From positions 1,302,001 through 1,366,000 of the forward strand of contig CBDANJ010000007.1 of assembly GCA_965197545.1 (NCBI GenBank): 64,000 nt of DNA, written 5' to 3'. The translations under genes and the position numbers were made by a program. Numbering within the stretch: position 1 is the stretch's first letter; every line of letters starts with the position of its first letter. The notes under the pieces were generated by a model. The model searched no databases. It worked only from the letters and a program-made list of their open reading frames with translations, and had not been told where the DNA came from. The DNA is from CATOSP01 sp965197545 (GTDB lineage: Bacteria > Chloroflexota > Dehalococcoidia > Lucifugimonadales > UBA3495). Of the stretch, positions 44,380 to 52,915 are shown piece after piece.

Positions 44380-45066
44380 ATGCCCGGTGAGATAGCGCTG
44401 GTTGGTGGAGAAGAATTCAGGGTCAGGTGCGAGGAAATGGACCGGGAGATCATGCGTGCTTCCGGTGGTGACCCGGCGAAGGTGCTTATCATCCCCACCG
44501 CCGCGGTTACTGGCCCCGCAAAGGCCGCCAACGATGGAGTGGTCCACTTTGGCAACCTGGGCGGCGATTCTAGCCAGCTAATGGTGTTAGAGAAATCCCA
44601 GGCCGACGACGACAGCTTCATCCGGCCCGTGGACGACACCGAAGTAGTGTACTTCACGGGCGGCAGTCCCGATCATCTGCTGGAGACTCTGCGAGATTCC
44701 CGGTTGCTTACCGCGATCCTGAGGGCGGTGGAGCGGGGCGCAGTCCTGGCCGGGTCAAGCGCGGGTGCGATGGTGATGGGTTCCTACATGCGTAGGCCCC
44801 GCAGCGGCGGCTGGGTGGAAGCTCTCGGCTTAGCTCCGAACATCGTCGTACTGCCGCACCACGAAAACAGAAATCCCACCGATGTATCCAGGGAGTTATT
44901 GGCGGATGCGCCGTCAGGACTAACTTTCCTGGGAGTCGATGCCCGCACCGGATGCCTGGGCCGTCCCGGAAGTTGGCGCGTCGTGGGATCGGGCAAGGTT
45001 ACGGTTTACCGGGGCAGCGAATGGGGCATATATTCGGCCGGGAAGAGCTTGCCGGGGGACGTGTAG
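44380..45066 (+). CDS. Peptidase S51 family protein (cyanophycinase/peptidase E-like)
   Basis: 228 residues. Catalytic Ser in the elbow GSSAGAMVMG, with earlier FTGGSPDHLLETL and later LPHHENRNP, as in cyanophycinase. Members are Ser hydrolases that cleave beta-Asp-Arg from cyanophycin or Asp-dipeptides. There is no cyanophycin synthetase in the window, so peptide scavenging is as likely. Convergent with hisIE. Confidence 0.82.
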   Translation: MPGEIALVGGEEFRVRCEEMDREIMRASGGDPAKVLIIPTAAVTGPAKAANDGVVHFGNLGGDSSQLMVLEKSQADDDSFIRPVDDTEVVYFTGGSPDHLLETLRDSRLLTAILRAVERGAVLAGSSAGAMVMGSYMRRPRSGGWVEALGLAPNIVVLPHHENRNPTDVSRELLADAPSGLTFLGVDARTGCLGRPGSWRVVGSGKVTVYRGSEWGIYSAGKSLPGDV

Positions 45067-45087
45067 GCCAGATGATCGAGGCCTTTT

Positions 45088-45708
45088 TCAGCGCCTCCGG
45101 TCCCGCAGGGCTTCCCAGACATCCGAGGGGGCAAGGCCGGAGGCGGCCAAGAGGACCAGGGCGTGGTAGAGCAAGTCCGCCATTTCACGGGGTATAGCCG
45201 ACTCGTCCTTCTGCACCGCGGCGATGGCCGTCTCTCCAGCCTCTTCGATGACCTTCTGGGCGATCCGGTCGACCCCCTCTTGCAGCAGCCTGGATGTGTA
45301 GCTCCCTTCGGGCATTTCGTGTTGCCGGTCCTTGATTACCGCGAACAGCTCTTCCAGGATGCCGGAACCTTCGTCGTGGATCTCGTACTCCTCCGGGAGT
45401 CCTTCCAAGGGGTTGAAGAAGCAGGAAGTCTCGCCGGTGTGACAGGCCGGGCCGTCTGGCTGGACTTTTAGCAAGATAGTGTCGCCGTCACAGTCCACCC
45501 AGGCTTCTTTCAGGTTCAGGTAGTTGCCAGACACCTCGCCCTTGTGCCATAGGTCCTCCCTGCTTCGGCTATAGAACCACACCTGGACGCCTTCGACCGT
45601 CCGTTTCAGTGATCCAGGATTCATGTAACCCAGCATCAAGACCTGGCCCGTGTTGACGTCCTGGGCGATGGCGGGCACGAGGCCCTGTTCGTTTAGCTTT
45701 ACCTTCAT
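45088..45708 (-). CDS. hisIE: Bifunctional phosphoribosyl-AMP cyclohydrolase / phosphoribosyl-ATP pyrophosphatase
   Basis: Two successive steps of histidine synthesis in one chain of 206 residues. HisI part (1-about 105): LMLGYMN, WHKGEVSGN, the metal site DCDGDTILLKVQPDGPACHTGETSCFF region. HisE part follows (VIKDRQHEMPEGSYTSRLL; EEAGETAIAA; EMADLLYHALVLL). It is the last gene of the hisF-HAD-hisIE group; AAAGG precedes the ATG. Confidence 0.95.
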   Translation of the reverse strand: MKVKLNEQGLVPAIAQDVNTGQVLMLGYMNPGSLKRTVEGVQVWFYSRSREDLWHKGEVSGNYLNLKEAWVDCDGDTILLKVQPDGPACHTGETSCFFNPLEGLPEEYEIHDEGSGILEELFAVIKDRQHEMPEGSYTSRLLQEGVDRIAQKVIEEAGETAIAAVQKDESAIPREMADLLYHALVLLAASGLAPSDVWEALRDRRR

Positions 45709-45741
45709 CTCTTACCTTTCATTAGTGGCCGGTGGCCGGGG

Positions 45742-46449
45742 TCAGTTGCCAGGTGTACCCGAGAGAATGCCGGGTAGCTCCAGCAGGCTGCGGATCTGAA
45801 ATTCCGGTGTGGGGAGTGCGGGGTTGGGGTCAGCACCAGCTCGGTTTATCCACACGGTATGCATACCGACGCCGCTCGCTCCCTGGACGTCTTCGAACTG
45901 TTTGTCGCCCACATACACCGCTTCCCCCGGGGCGACGCTCAACCGGCGCAGCATGGTCTGGAACAGTTGAGGCAGCGGCTTGTAGCAACGGGCCGATTCC
46001 GAAGAGAGGATCGCTTCAAAGGACCGGCCCAGAAGTTGTATGTTCGGGATCAGGTAACGGTCGTCGGCGTTGGAGAGGACGGCGGTGCGCCAATTTTCTT
46101 GCAAGATGTCCAGGGCCTCATGGGTTTCTGGGAAGGGCTTCCGGTCGCACAGGTCTCGGATGGCTTTGTTGGCGGCGGAGTCGGCGTCGCCGGTCACGCC
46201 CAACCTGGTGAAGGCGTTGGCGAAGCAGTCTTTCCAACCGTCGAAGTAGCTCTCGAAGGGGGCGCCGGGGATGACCCTGCGGGTCTTGAACCCCTCTTCC
46301 ACGGCGTGCCAAGCATCGCCGAGCGCCTGGCCGGACACGCCCAAGGCCTGGTCCCGGGCGATGTCGGCGAAGGTGACGTTCCAACGCTGTGAATCGTTGT
46401 CCACCAGGGTGTCGTACATGTCGAATATGATAGTAGTGACTTGTCTCAT
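45742..46449 (-). CDS. HAD-superfamily hydrolase within the histidine operon
   Basis: 235 residues. Motif I DMYDTLVDN, motif II in VLSNADDRY, motif III Lys in CYKPLPQLF, motif IV VGDKQFEDVQGA. Subfamily IA with a helical cap. It sits between hisF and hisIE with short gaps (87 and 33 bp). A histidinol-phosphate phosphatase role is an attractive inference because that step has several unrelated enzymes, but sequence alone does not show it; a haloacid dehalogenase-like or other phosphatase remains possible. Confidence 0.82.
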   Translation of the reverse strand: MRQVTTIIFDMYDTLVDNDSQRWNVTFADIARDQALGVSGQALGDAWHAVEEGFKTRRVIPGAPFESYFDGWKDCFANAFTRLGVTGDADSAANKAIRDLCDRKPFPETHEALDILQENWRTAVLSNADDRYLIPNIQLLGRSFEAILSSESARCYKPLPQLFQTMLRRLSVAPGEAVYVGDKQFEDVQGASGVGMHTVWINRAGADPNPALPTPEFQIRSLLELPGILSGTPGN

Positions 46450-46536
46450 ATCAGTATGCGTTGTTCTCCCAGGTCCATATATCGGAGTGTGCCGCCCGGG
46501 TTGGATTCCTGTGGGCCGCTATGACCGGCAGCGGGC

Positions 46537-47364
46537 TCAGGGAACCGGACGCGCCGTAGGCCGCACCGGGATACCCCGTCCGTCCAGGTAATCCTTGGCT
46601 TCCGAGATTGAATATGTGCCAAAGTGAAATATGCTAGCGGCCAGAACCGCGTCCGCCCTGCCGCCGGTGAATGCTTCGTACAGGTGCTCCAACGTCCCAG
46701 CCCCGCCGCTGGCGATGACCGGAACGGGGACAGCCTCGGAGATGGCGCGGGTAAGGTCAAGGTCATATCCGGCCTGGCGCCCGTCGGCGTCCATGCTGGT
46801 GAGCAGAATCTCGCCAGAGCCCAGTTCAACCGCCCGTACCGCCCACTTTACCGCGTCCAACCCCGTGGGGGTCCTTCCCCCATGGGTATAAACTTCCCAG
46901 CGGGAACCAGCGTCCAACGCGAGGCCGGAGCCGGTCGTCGCGGCGGTTGGACCGTCGGTGGCTACCTTTTTGGCGTCAATGGCGACGACGATGCACTGGT
47001 TGCCGAATTGGTCCGCGCCCTCTGAAACCAGGGAAGGATTGTTGACCGCCGCGGTGTTCAGGGATACTTTATCGGCGCCAGCATTGAGCATCCGGCGGAC
47101 ATCTTCCGCGCTGCGGAGCCCCCCGCCCACCGTCAACGGGATAAATACCTGGTCCGAGACGCGGTGGACCACATCGACCATGGTATTACGGGAGTCGGAG
47201 CTGGCGGTAATGTCCAGAAACACCAATTCATCCCCGCCTTCGCGGTCGTAAAGGTAGGCCAACTCGGCGGGGTCTCCGGCGTCGCGAATATCAACGAAAC
47301 TGGTCCCCTTGACGACCCGCCCGGCGTCCACATCCAGGCAGGGAATGATGCGTTTGGTCAGCAA
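46537..47364 (-). CDS. hisF: Imidazole glycerol phosphate synthase, cyclase subunit
   Basis: Forms the imidazole ring with ammonia from HisH. 275 residues. TIM barrel with catalytic Asp in IIPCLDVDAGRVVKG and the second in LLTSMDADGR; phosphate loops VGGGLRS and ASGGAGT. TTG start with GATAGGA upstream. Heads a short his cluster; HisH is not in the window. The C-terminal tail RGIPVRP is typical. Confidence 0.95.
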   Translation of the reverse strand: MLTKRIIPCLDVDAGRVVKGTSFVDIRDAGDPAELAYLYDREGGDELVFLDITASSDSRNTMVDVVHRVSDQVFIPLTVGGGLRSAEDVRRMLNAGADKVSLNTAAVNNPSLVSEGADQFGNQCIVVAIDAKKVATDGPTAATTGSGLALDAGSRWEVYTHGGRTPTGLDAVKWAVRAVELGSGEILLTSMDADGRQAGYDLDLTRAISEAVPVPVIASGGAGTLEHLYEAFTGGRADAVLAASIFHFGTYSISEAKDYLDGRGIPVRPTARPVP

Positions 47365-47404
47365 CTGCCTGTCCTATCTCCAGCGAATTCGGTAAGCCAG
47401 AAGC

Positions 47405-47413
47405 AGTATAACA
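47405..47413 (-). promoter_or_regulatory. Extended -10 promoter of the his cluster
   Basis: TGTTATACT on the minus strand (TGn plus TATACT), about 40 bp before hisF. There is no good -35, as usual for extended -10 promoters. Confidence 0.5.
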
Positions 47414-47545
47414 CTTGGGCCGGGGCGGGCCGGAATGCCCTGTCGCAACCACCTGCGCGAGTTGTTGGCAAGCGTGAGCGGCGGCAGTAGAATTGTCTGG
47501 TATCCTGGACTCTACTGTAGATTTACCGGAATCAGGAGGTGACCC

Positions 47546-47941
47546 ATGGCAGTGAGTTTGGCAGAGGCCAATAAGATCGTAGCCGGCGCAATCGCCAAGG
47601 CGGAAGAACTGAACATCAAGATCAATGTCGCCGTGTGCGATGCTGGCGGGCGTCTAATCGCGTTCAATCGCATGGACGGGGCCATCTGGGCCGGGGTTTA
47701 CGGTTCCCAGGGCAAGGCGGTGGCTTCGGCGGCCTTCGGGCGGACCAGCGGTGAGTTGCAGGAACGTGCCGACCAGCCAACGCCCCGCGGAATCGCCATT
47801 GCCGAGGGCGGACACATGATTATGGGCCAGGGCGGTGTCCCCATTGTTCGAGGCGGTGCGGTGGAAGGAGCGTGCGGCGTCGGCGGCGGGACTTCTCAAG
47901 AAGACGAAGACTGCGCCCGCGCCGGAATCGCCACTTTGTAA
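47546..47941 (+). CDS. GlcG/HbpS-family small protein
   Basis: 131-residue single-domain protein of the GlcG/HbpS family. Typical sequence: AEANKIVAGAIAKAEEL, INVAVCDAGGRLIAFNRMDGA, PRGIAIAEGGHMIM. HbpS in Streptomyces binds haem and tunes a redox sensor; other members accompany metabolic genes with unknown function. AGGAGGTGA gives a strong ribosome site. Convergent with the cyclase gene. Confidence 0.85.
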   Translation: MAVSLAEANKIVAGAIAKAEELNIKINVAVCDAGGRLIAFNRMDGAIWAGVYGSQGKAVASAAFGRTSGELQERADQPTPRGIAIAEGGHMIMGQGGVPIVRGGAVEGACGVGGGTSQEDEDCARAGIATL

Positions 47942-47954
47942 ACCGGCCCCGGGA

Positions 47955-48689
47955 TCAAGGAACGAAAGCTAACACCGATACAGGTGATCCGCTGCCCCCT
48001 TCCAGCCGGAGGATACCGACGACGATGGTAGCTCCGGTTGGGGGGAGGCAGTCCAGGCTTGTCAAGTTTTCCAGGGCCAGTCTGGGCTGCCGCAGGACCA
48101 GGGAGTTGACCGGGAACCCTACGGAAACGCCCGGCTCCAGGCCGTGAGTGTCGATCCCCAGACCGGCCGCGCCGCGGTCCGAAAGCAGGTAATCGGCGGC
48201 ATCCAGGCCAAACCCCGGGAAATGGGGACCGCCGGATGCGTCGTACCCGAAATAGCGGTTGGGCTCACTCCACCGTTCTTGCCAGCCGGTGTGGAGCAGG
48301 ACCACCGCTCCATCTGCGACGGGTCCGTTTAGCTCTTCCCATACTTGAACATCTCCCCGGTTCAGGGCGTAGTCGGGATTGTCCAGGGCTTTAGCGCGTA
48401 AATCTATGACCGCCGTTGGAGCCACCAGGTCTTCCGGCGCATAGGCGTCGATTGTTACCCCGCCGGGGTGGAAGCTTGCGGGCGCATTCATGTGGGTGCC
48501 GCTATGCTCACCCATCGAAAACCGCCGCAGCGCAAATCCGTCTCTGTCCAGGTCAGCCACACCTTCGAATATGACCTTTGGGTCTCCGGGCCACACTGGG
48601 ACAGTGGGTCCGACAGGATGGGACAGATCGACTACCTTGCGATAGGTGAGTGTCTTAATACCGGCCTCCTTCGCCGACGATGTGCCCAT
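47955..48689 (-). CDS. Cyclase/kynurenine formamidase-family metal hydrolase
   Basis: 244 residues. The family metal motif HSGTHMNAPASFHPGG is intact, preceded by DLSHPVGPTVPVWPGDP, and followed by GIDTHGLEPG. Enzymes include KynB-type formamidase and hydrolases of cyclic amides; substrate not shown here. I chose ATG 48689 because GGAGGG precedes it. Divergent from the flavin oxidoreductase gene, with an inverted repeat between them that could co-regulate both. Confidence 0.85.
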   Translation of the reverse strand: MGTSSAKEAGIKTLTYRKVVDLSHPVGPTVPVWPGDPKVIFEGVADLDRDGFALRRFSMGEHSGTHMNAPASFHPGGVTIDAYAPEDLVAPTAVIDLRAKALDNPDYALNRGDVQVWEELNGPVADGAVVLLHTGWQERWSEPNRYFGYDASGGPHFPGFGLDAADYLLSDRGAAGLGIDTHGLEPGVSVGFPVNSLVLRQPRLALENLTSLDCLPPTGATIVVGILRLEGGSGSPVSVLAFVP

Positions 48690-48731
48690 GCCCACCCTCC
48701 GGTTTGACTAGGCGCGAAGACCAGCCTAGAA

Positions 48732-48755
48732 TACCCCAAAATTCGGGTTGGGGTA
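48732..48755. promoter_or_regulatory. Operator-like inverted repeat between divergent genes
   Basis: Arms TACCCCAA and TTGGGGTA, perfect 8 bp, spaced by 8 bp. It lies midway between the cyclase and LLM oxidoreductase starts, where a dimeric regulator could control both. Confidence 0.5.
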
Positions 48756-48807
48756 CCCTAGCGTCAGGATACCCTGAGACGATGCGGCCCGTGGGAGTTC
48801 TGTAGGT

Positions 48808-49947
48808 ATGAAGTTTGGAATGTTCTATGAAGTGCAGGTGCCCCGTCCCGCTCCGCCGGAAGCGGAACACCAGCGCTTGCGAGAGATAGTCGACCAGGTG
48901 GTGCTGGCCGAGGAAGCGGGCTTCGAGCACGTCTGGTTCGTCGAGCACCACTTCCTCACCGAATGGGCCCACTCCAGCGCCTCCGAGGTGATGCTTGCGG
49001 TTTTGAGCCAGCACACCACCAAAATGCGGCTGGGGTTTGGGGTCGTGTTGCTGCCAGTACACCATCCGCTGCACGTGGCGGTCAAGACGGCGACGTTGGA
49101 CGTGATGAGCGGAGGCCGGGTGGACGTGGGCGTGGGCCGGGCCGGGAACCCCTACCAGATCACGCCCTTTGGCATCGACTTGGAGGATACCAGGGGCATC
49201 TGGGAGGAATCTCTGAGGATGCTGCCCGACATCTGGACCCAGGAGACGTTTTCCCACCAGGGCAGGTATTTCAACGTGCCGGAACGGGAGATCATCCCCA
49301 AGCCGATGCAGAAGCCCCATCCGCCCCTGTGGTCGGCCTGCAGCCAGGAGGACACATTCCAGATCGCAGGCGAGATGGGAGTCGGCTGCCTGTGCAACGT
49401 GCTAGGCCAGTATGAGACGGTGGAGCGGCGAATAGGCATCTATAAGGAAGCCTTGAAGAACGCCAACCCGGTGGGCAAGTTCGTCAACGGCCAAGTGGTG
49501 GCCTCCAGCATAGGCTTCTGCGACGAGAACAAGCAGAGAGCCAGGGAACGGGGCGCGGAGATCGCGGCTTGGAACATCAACATCAGGCTGCGCAACTACG
49601 AGCGCGGCTGGTCGGGGTTCGACACCAGGAACGTGCCCGAGAACTACCGTCACCACGTCCGCCGGGTCGAGTGGGACCCCCAAATGCGCCAGGGCGTTGA
49701 TCCGGAAGAGGTGCTGTCTTCGGGCCGGTTCTGCGTCGGCACTCCCGATGAATGTATCGAGGTTATCGAGAACTACGAGCGCATCGGAGCCGACGAGATC
49801 ATGCCGATCTTTCAGGCCGGGCCTGCTACAGACGCCGAAGTGAAGAACTCGATACGCCTGTTTGGCAAATACGTGATCCCTCACTTCAAGGAGAAGGAAC
49901 GCCGGGCTCAGGCCGCCGCCGGCGCGGCCGCCGACGACGGCAATTAA
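48808..49947 (+). CDS. LLM-class flavin-dependent oxidoreductase
   Basis: 379-residue bacterial luciferase-like (FMN or F420) oxidoreductase. MKFGMFYEV start, EEAGFEHVWFVEHHF, GFGVVLLPVHHP, LDVMSGGRVDVGVGRAG, PKPMQKPHPPLW. The TIM barrel is complete. Family members oxidise small organics, often breaking C-S or C-C bonds; SAR202 Chloroflexi carry many paralogues. Specific substrate unknown. No strong ribosome site; GGGAG lies about 12 nt upstream. Confidence 0.9.
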   Translation: MKFGMFYEVQVPRPAPPEAEHQRLREIVDQVVLAEEAGFEHVWFVEHHFLTEWAHSSASEVMLAVLSQHTTKMRLGFGVVLLPVHHPLHVAVKTATLDVMSGGRVDVGVGRAGNPYQITPFGIDLEDTRGIWEESLRMLPDIWTQETFSHQGRYFNVPEREIIPKPMQKPHPPLWSACSQEDTFQIAGEMGVGCLCNVLGQYETVERRIGIYKEALKNANPVGKFVNGQVVASSIGFCDENKQRARERGAEIAAWNINIRLRNYERGWSGFDTRNVPENYRHHVRRVEWDPQMRQGVDPEEVLSSGRFCVGTPDECIEVIENYERIGADEIMPIFQAGPATDAEVKNSIRLFGKYVIPHFKEKERRAQAAAGAAADDGN

Positions 49948-50001
49948 AGGGCTCGACTCCGGCGGGGCCTGAAGGGGCTCTCGCCGCCCCGGCGCTCCGG
50001 T

Positions 50002-50199
50002 CTATAACGTGGCCAATTGCGCCCAAATAGAAGGGCGAGGGTTCTCCTTGACCTGGATATAGCGGTCCACCCACTGCATGGCCTCCCGGTTGGATGCGCA
50101 TAAAGTTAGCTCAGTCCGGTCGGGCAGGCAACCGTAGATGGTGGAGTCGAAATCAGGGATGGGGCGATGGATCACGTAACCTCGGTAGAATATTTTCAT
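50002..50199 (-). CDS. Small conserved-looking hypothetical protein
   Basis: 65 residues, no recognised family. The sequence looks protein-like rather than random: MKIFYRGYVIHRPIP, then TLCASNREAMQWVDRYI. No membrane segment or signal. The ATG at 50199 has no clear ribosome site. It is alone on the minus strand between convergent LLM and downstream of hisS, separated from hisS by a long inverted repeat. Function unknown. Confidence 0.5.
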   Translation of the reverse strand: MKIFYRGYVIHRPIPDFDSTIYGCLPDRTELTLCASNREAMQWVDRYIQVKENPRPSIWAQLATL

Positions 50200-50275
50200 G
50201 GTACAAATGCGTCCTATAAAAGATTCGGGTAATAACGAGACCGCTTATGGAACGCACGTATGTTCTAATAACATG

Positions 50276-50365
50276 ACTGGCGAGTCAATCAGCAACTGTC
50301 ATGGCAACAAGACGGTGATAGTCTGAGGTACGGGGGGACTAGCTGTTGAGGAAGGACTCGCCAGT
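50276..50365. repeat. 90-bp region with 11-bp inverted ends
   Basis: ACTGGCGAGTC (50276-50286) and GACTCGCCAGT (50355-50365) are exact complements. It lies between the small hypothetical gene and the end of hisS. Transcribed from hisS it would form a long-range hairpin; there is no T run, so it is not a simple terminator. It could also be a small mobile-like element. Confidence 0.55.
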
Positions 50366-50391
50366 AGGTCAGAGCCCATGTGGTGAGAAGG

Positions 50392-51651
50392 TCAGATGGC
50401 GCTCTCGGACGCCTCCTCCATGAACTCGCGCAATGACCGGGATTGCTGGGTTGAAGCCCGCATGTCCCGCACGACCACCTCGCCCCGCTCGAGCTCATCG
50501 TCGCCGAGGATCAGAGCATAGGGGATATTCAGGGCATTAGCCTGGCGCATCTGGCCTCGAAGCGCCCTGGAACCGCTGCTCAAGATCGCTCCCACTCCAA
50601 CCCGGCGTAGGTCAGCCGCCAATTTTAGGGCCGCTGGCCTGGCCCCCGCGCCGACGTTGGCAACGAGATAAATCGGAGATGGCGCTTCAGGGACTTCAAT
50701 CTCTCCCCGTTGAAGGTTGAGGGTCAACCGCTCCATCCCGGTGGCGAAGCCTATACCTGGGGTAGTGCGGCCTCCCAGTTCCTCGATCAGGCCGTCGTAC
50801 CTTCCGCCTCCCAGTATCGTGGACTGACCTCCTACATCCCGGGGCTGGACCTCGAATACCGTCCGAGTGTAATAGTCCAAGCCGCGGACCAACCGGTGGT
50901 CCACTTGATAGCTGATCTCCATGGCTGCCAGATATACCTCCAACCTGTCCCAGTGGTCCTGACATGGCTGACATAAGTGGTCGGCGGAGCGTGGAGCCTC
51001 ATCGCCAAGGGAGTGGCAGGTCGCGACTTTGCAGTCCAGCAGCCGCAATGGGTTCCGGTCCAGCCTAGTGAGGCAGTCCGGACACAGTTGCGCCTTAAGA
51101 CCTGAGTAGTAGTCTCTGAGCCTCTCGATATATGCTGGACGGCATTCAGGATCACCAATGCTGTTGACCAGGATATTGATGTCCGACAGCCCCAATGAGC
51201 CCATAAACCGCGATGCGAACTCGATGACCTCGGCGTCCACTGATGGGTCCGGGTCTCCCAGCACTTCCAGCCCGAATTGGTGGTGTTCCCGGAACCGCCC
51301 CGCCTGGGGGCGTTCGTACCGGAACACCGGGCAGAAATAGTACATCCGCACCGGCTGAGGCAGGTTGTGCATACCATGTTCGAGGTAGGCGCGGCAAACG
51401 GGAGCGGTCCCTTCGGGACGCAGCGTCACGCTGTCCCCGCCCCGGTCCTCGAAGGTGTACATCTCTTTTTCGACGATGTCCGTGCCCTCGCCTACTGAGC
51501 GGATAAAAAGGTCCGAGTCCTCGAATACCGGCGTGTCTATCCGGCCAAAACCGTACTGTCCAGCCAGTTCCATGGCCTTGGACTCGATGTAACGCCAATA
51601 CTTCTGCTGATCCGGCAGCAAGTCGGTGGTTCCCCTGGGCGCTCTGAACAA
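50392..51651 (-). CDS. hisS: Histidyl-tRNA synthetase
   Basis: Charges tRNA(His). 419 residues, class II synthetase. Motif 1 region at the N-terminus (APRGTTDLLPDQ), motif 2 FRYERPQAGRFREHHQFG, the HisA signature RGLDYYTRTVFE, motif 3 IGFATGMERL, and the C-terminal anticodon domain. A Cys-rich insertion (CPDC...CHSL...CQPC) occurs in the middle, as in many bacterial HisRS. Same strand as, and 18 bp after, the CoA-transferase gene. Confidence 0.95.
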   Translation of the reverse strand: MFRAPRGTTDLLPDQQKYWRYIESKAMELAGQYGFGRIDTPVFEDSDLFIRSVGEGTDIVEKEMYTFEDRGGDSVTLRPEGTAPVCRAYLEHGMHNLPQPVRMYYFCPVFRYERPQAGRFREHHQFGLEVLGDPDPSVDAEVIEFASRFMGSLGLSDINILVNSIGDPECRPAYIERLRDYYSGLKAQLCPDCLTRLDRNPLRLLDCKVATCHSLGDEAPRSADHLCQPCQDHWDRLEVYLAAMEISYQVDHRLVRGLDYYTRTVFEVQPRDVGGQSTILGGGRYDGLIEELGGRTTPGIGFATGMERLTLNLQRGEIEVPEAPSPIYLVANVGAGARPAALKLAADLRRVGVGAILSSGSRALRGQMRQANALNIPYALILGDDELERGEVVVRDMRASTQQSRSLREFMEEASESAI

Positions 51652-51669
51652 GTGGGCTTGACTCCTTTC

Positions 51670-52905
51670 TTAAACGACTCCCTCGGACTGCATTCGGCCT
51701 AACTCATCGGGAGACAGGCCCCCGATTCCGCACAAGATGTCCTCGTTGTGCTCGCCTAATAAGGGAGGCGGTGCGACGGGTGTGTCGACAGATCCGGTGA
51801 GCTTAATGGGTGTGTTTACGGTGCGAAATGGGCCGCCGAAGGTGTCGCCGCTGTCGACGAACATGTTGCGCGCTTCGAGGTGGGGACAATTATCCAGGTC
51901 TTCCACGTTCTGCACCATTCCCATGGAGTAACCGATCTCGATCAACCTCTCCGCAACTTCCAGTTTGGGAAGGTCCTGGGACCACTCCTCGATGGCGGGG
52001 ACGATGTGCTCGAAGTAGAATTCTCCGCTTATTTCAAGGCCCCGGTACCGAGGGTCCTCGCCCAATTCCGGACGCCCGATGAGTTCCCAGAGGGCCACCC
52101 ACTTCTCCTCGTCACCGGCCCCGGCGAGCACGGCGTAGCCGTCTTTGGCCTTCAAGACTAACTGGGCGCTGAACATATTCTCCCGTGCGCGCCCGGTGGT
52201 CTGTCCGGTGGCCTGGTACAGGGGCATACTGCTGGTCGTGTGGGCAACCATGCAATCGTACATCGCCATGTCCACGTGCTGGCCGCGTCCAGTCTTCCGG
52301 CGGGTTTCCAGGGCCATCATGATTCCCAGGGCGGTCCAGACGCCGGGGACCGAGTCGCCGATGTTGTCGCCAACCATCTGTGGTGGCCCGCCGGGAGCGC
52401 CGGTCATCTCCATCCATCCGCCCATGCCCTGAACACAGGGGTTATTGGCCGGCCAACGAGAGTAGGGCCCGCGCATACCATCGGCGTCGCCATAGCCCGT
52501 GATACTGGCGTATACCAGAGCGGGATTTAGTTCAGCCAGGACATCATACCCCAGCCCAAGACGGCGCAACGCCCCAGGACCCCAGTTGTCGAGCAGAATG
52601 TCGGACTCTTTGACCATACTCTCGAATGCCGACCTACACCGTGGGTCGCGCAAGTCCAAGGTTACACTCTTCTTATTGCGGTTTACACCCAGGTACCGGG
52701 CGCTCACCCTGTTGCCATCGGCAACGTCTATGAAAGGGGTGTTGATGCGTGCCCGTTCACCGGTGCGGGGGCGCTCTATCTTGATTACCTCTGCGCCCAT
52801 GTCGCCCAGGATCATGGAACAATAGGGGCCGGCCACGATGTGCGTGACATCCAATACGCGGACTCCGTCCAGGGGGAGGGGCAGCTTTTCACTATCGCTT
52901 GTCAT
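51670..52905 (-). CDS. Class III CoA-transferase (CaiB/BaiF family)
   Basis: 411 residues. Family features: LPLDGVRVLDVTHIVAGPYCSMILGDMGAEVIKIE at the N-terminus, the catalytic Asp near GDSVPGVWTALG, and RRKTGRGQHVDMAMYD. It moves CoA between carboxylic acids; substrates vary (carnitine, formyl-oxalyl, bile acids). I chose ATG 52905 with a short AGG upstream; a TTG at 52914 is an alternative. It follows the gamma-carbonic anhydrase gene with about 10 bp between. Confidence 0.9.
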   Translation of the reverse strand: MTSDSEKLPLPLDGVRVLDVTHIVAGPYCSMILGDMGAEVIKIERPRTGERARINTPFIDVADGNRVSARYLGVNRNKKSVTLDLRDPRCRSAFESMVKESDILLDNWGPGALRRLGLGYDVLAELNPALVYASITGYGDADGMRGPYSRWPANNPCVQGMGGWMEMTGAPGGPPQMVGDNIGDSVPGVWTALGIMMALETRRKTGRGQHVDMAMYDCMVAHTTSSMPLYQATGQTTGRARENMFSAQLVLKAKDGYAVLAGAGDEEKWVALWELIGRPELGEDPRYRGLEISGEFYFEHIVPAIEEWSQDLPKLEVAERLIEIGYSMGMVQNVEDLDNCPHLEARNMFVDSGDTFGGPFRTVNTPIKLTGSVDTPVAPPPLLGEHNEDILCGIGGLSPDELGRMQSEGVV

Positions 52906-52915
52906 GGCGGACAAC

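Noticed and set aside
44233..44391. 52-codon hydrophobic frame before the S51 peptidase
   Set aside because: Overlaps the peptidase start and lacks a ribosome site.
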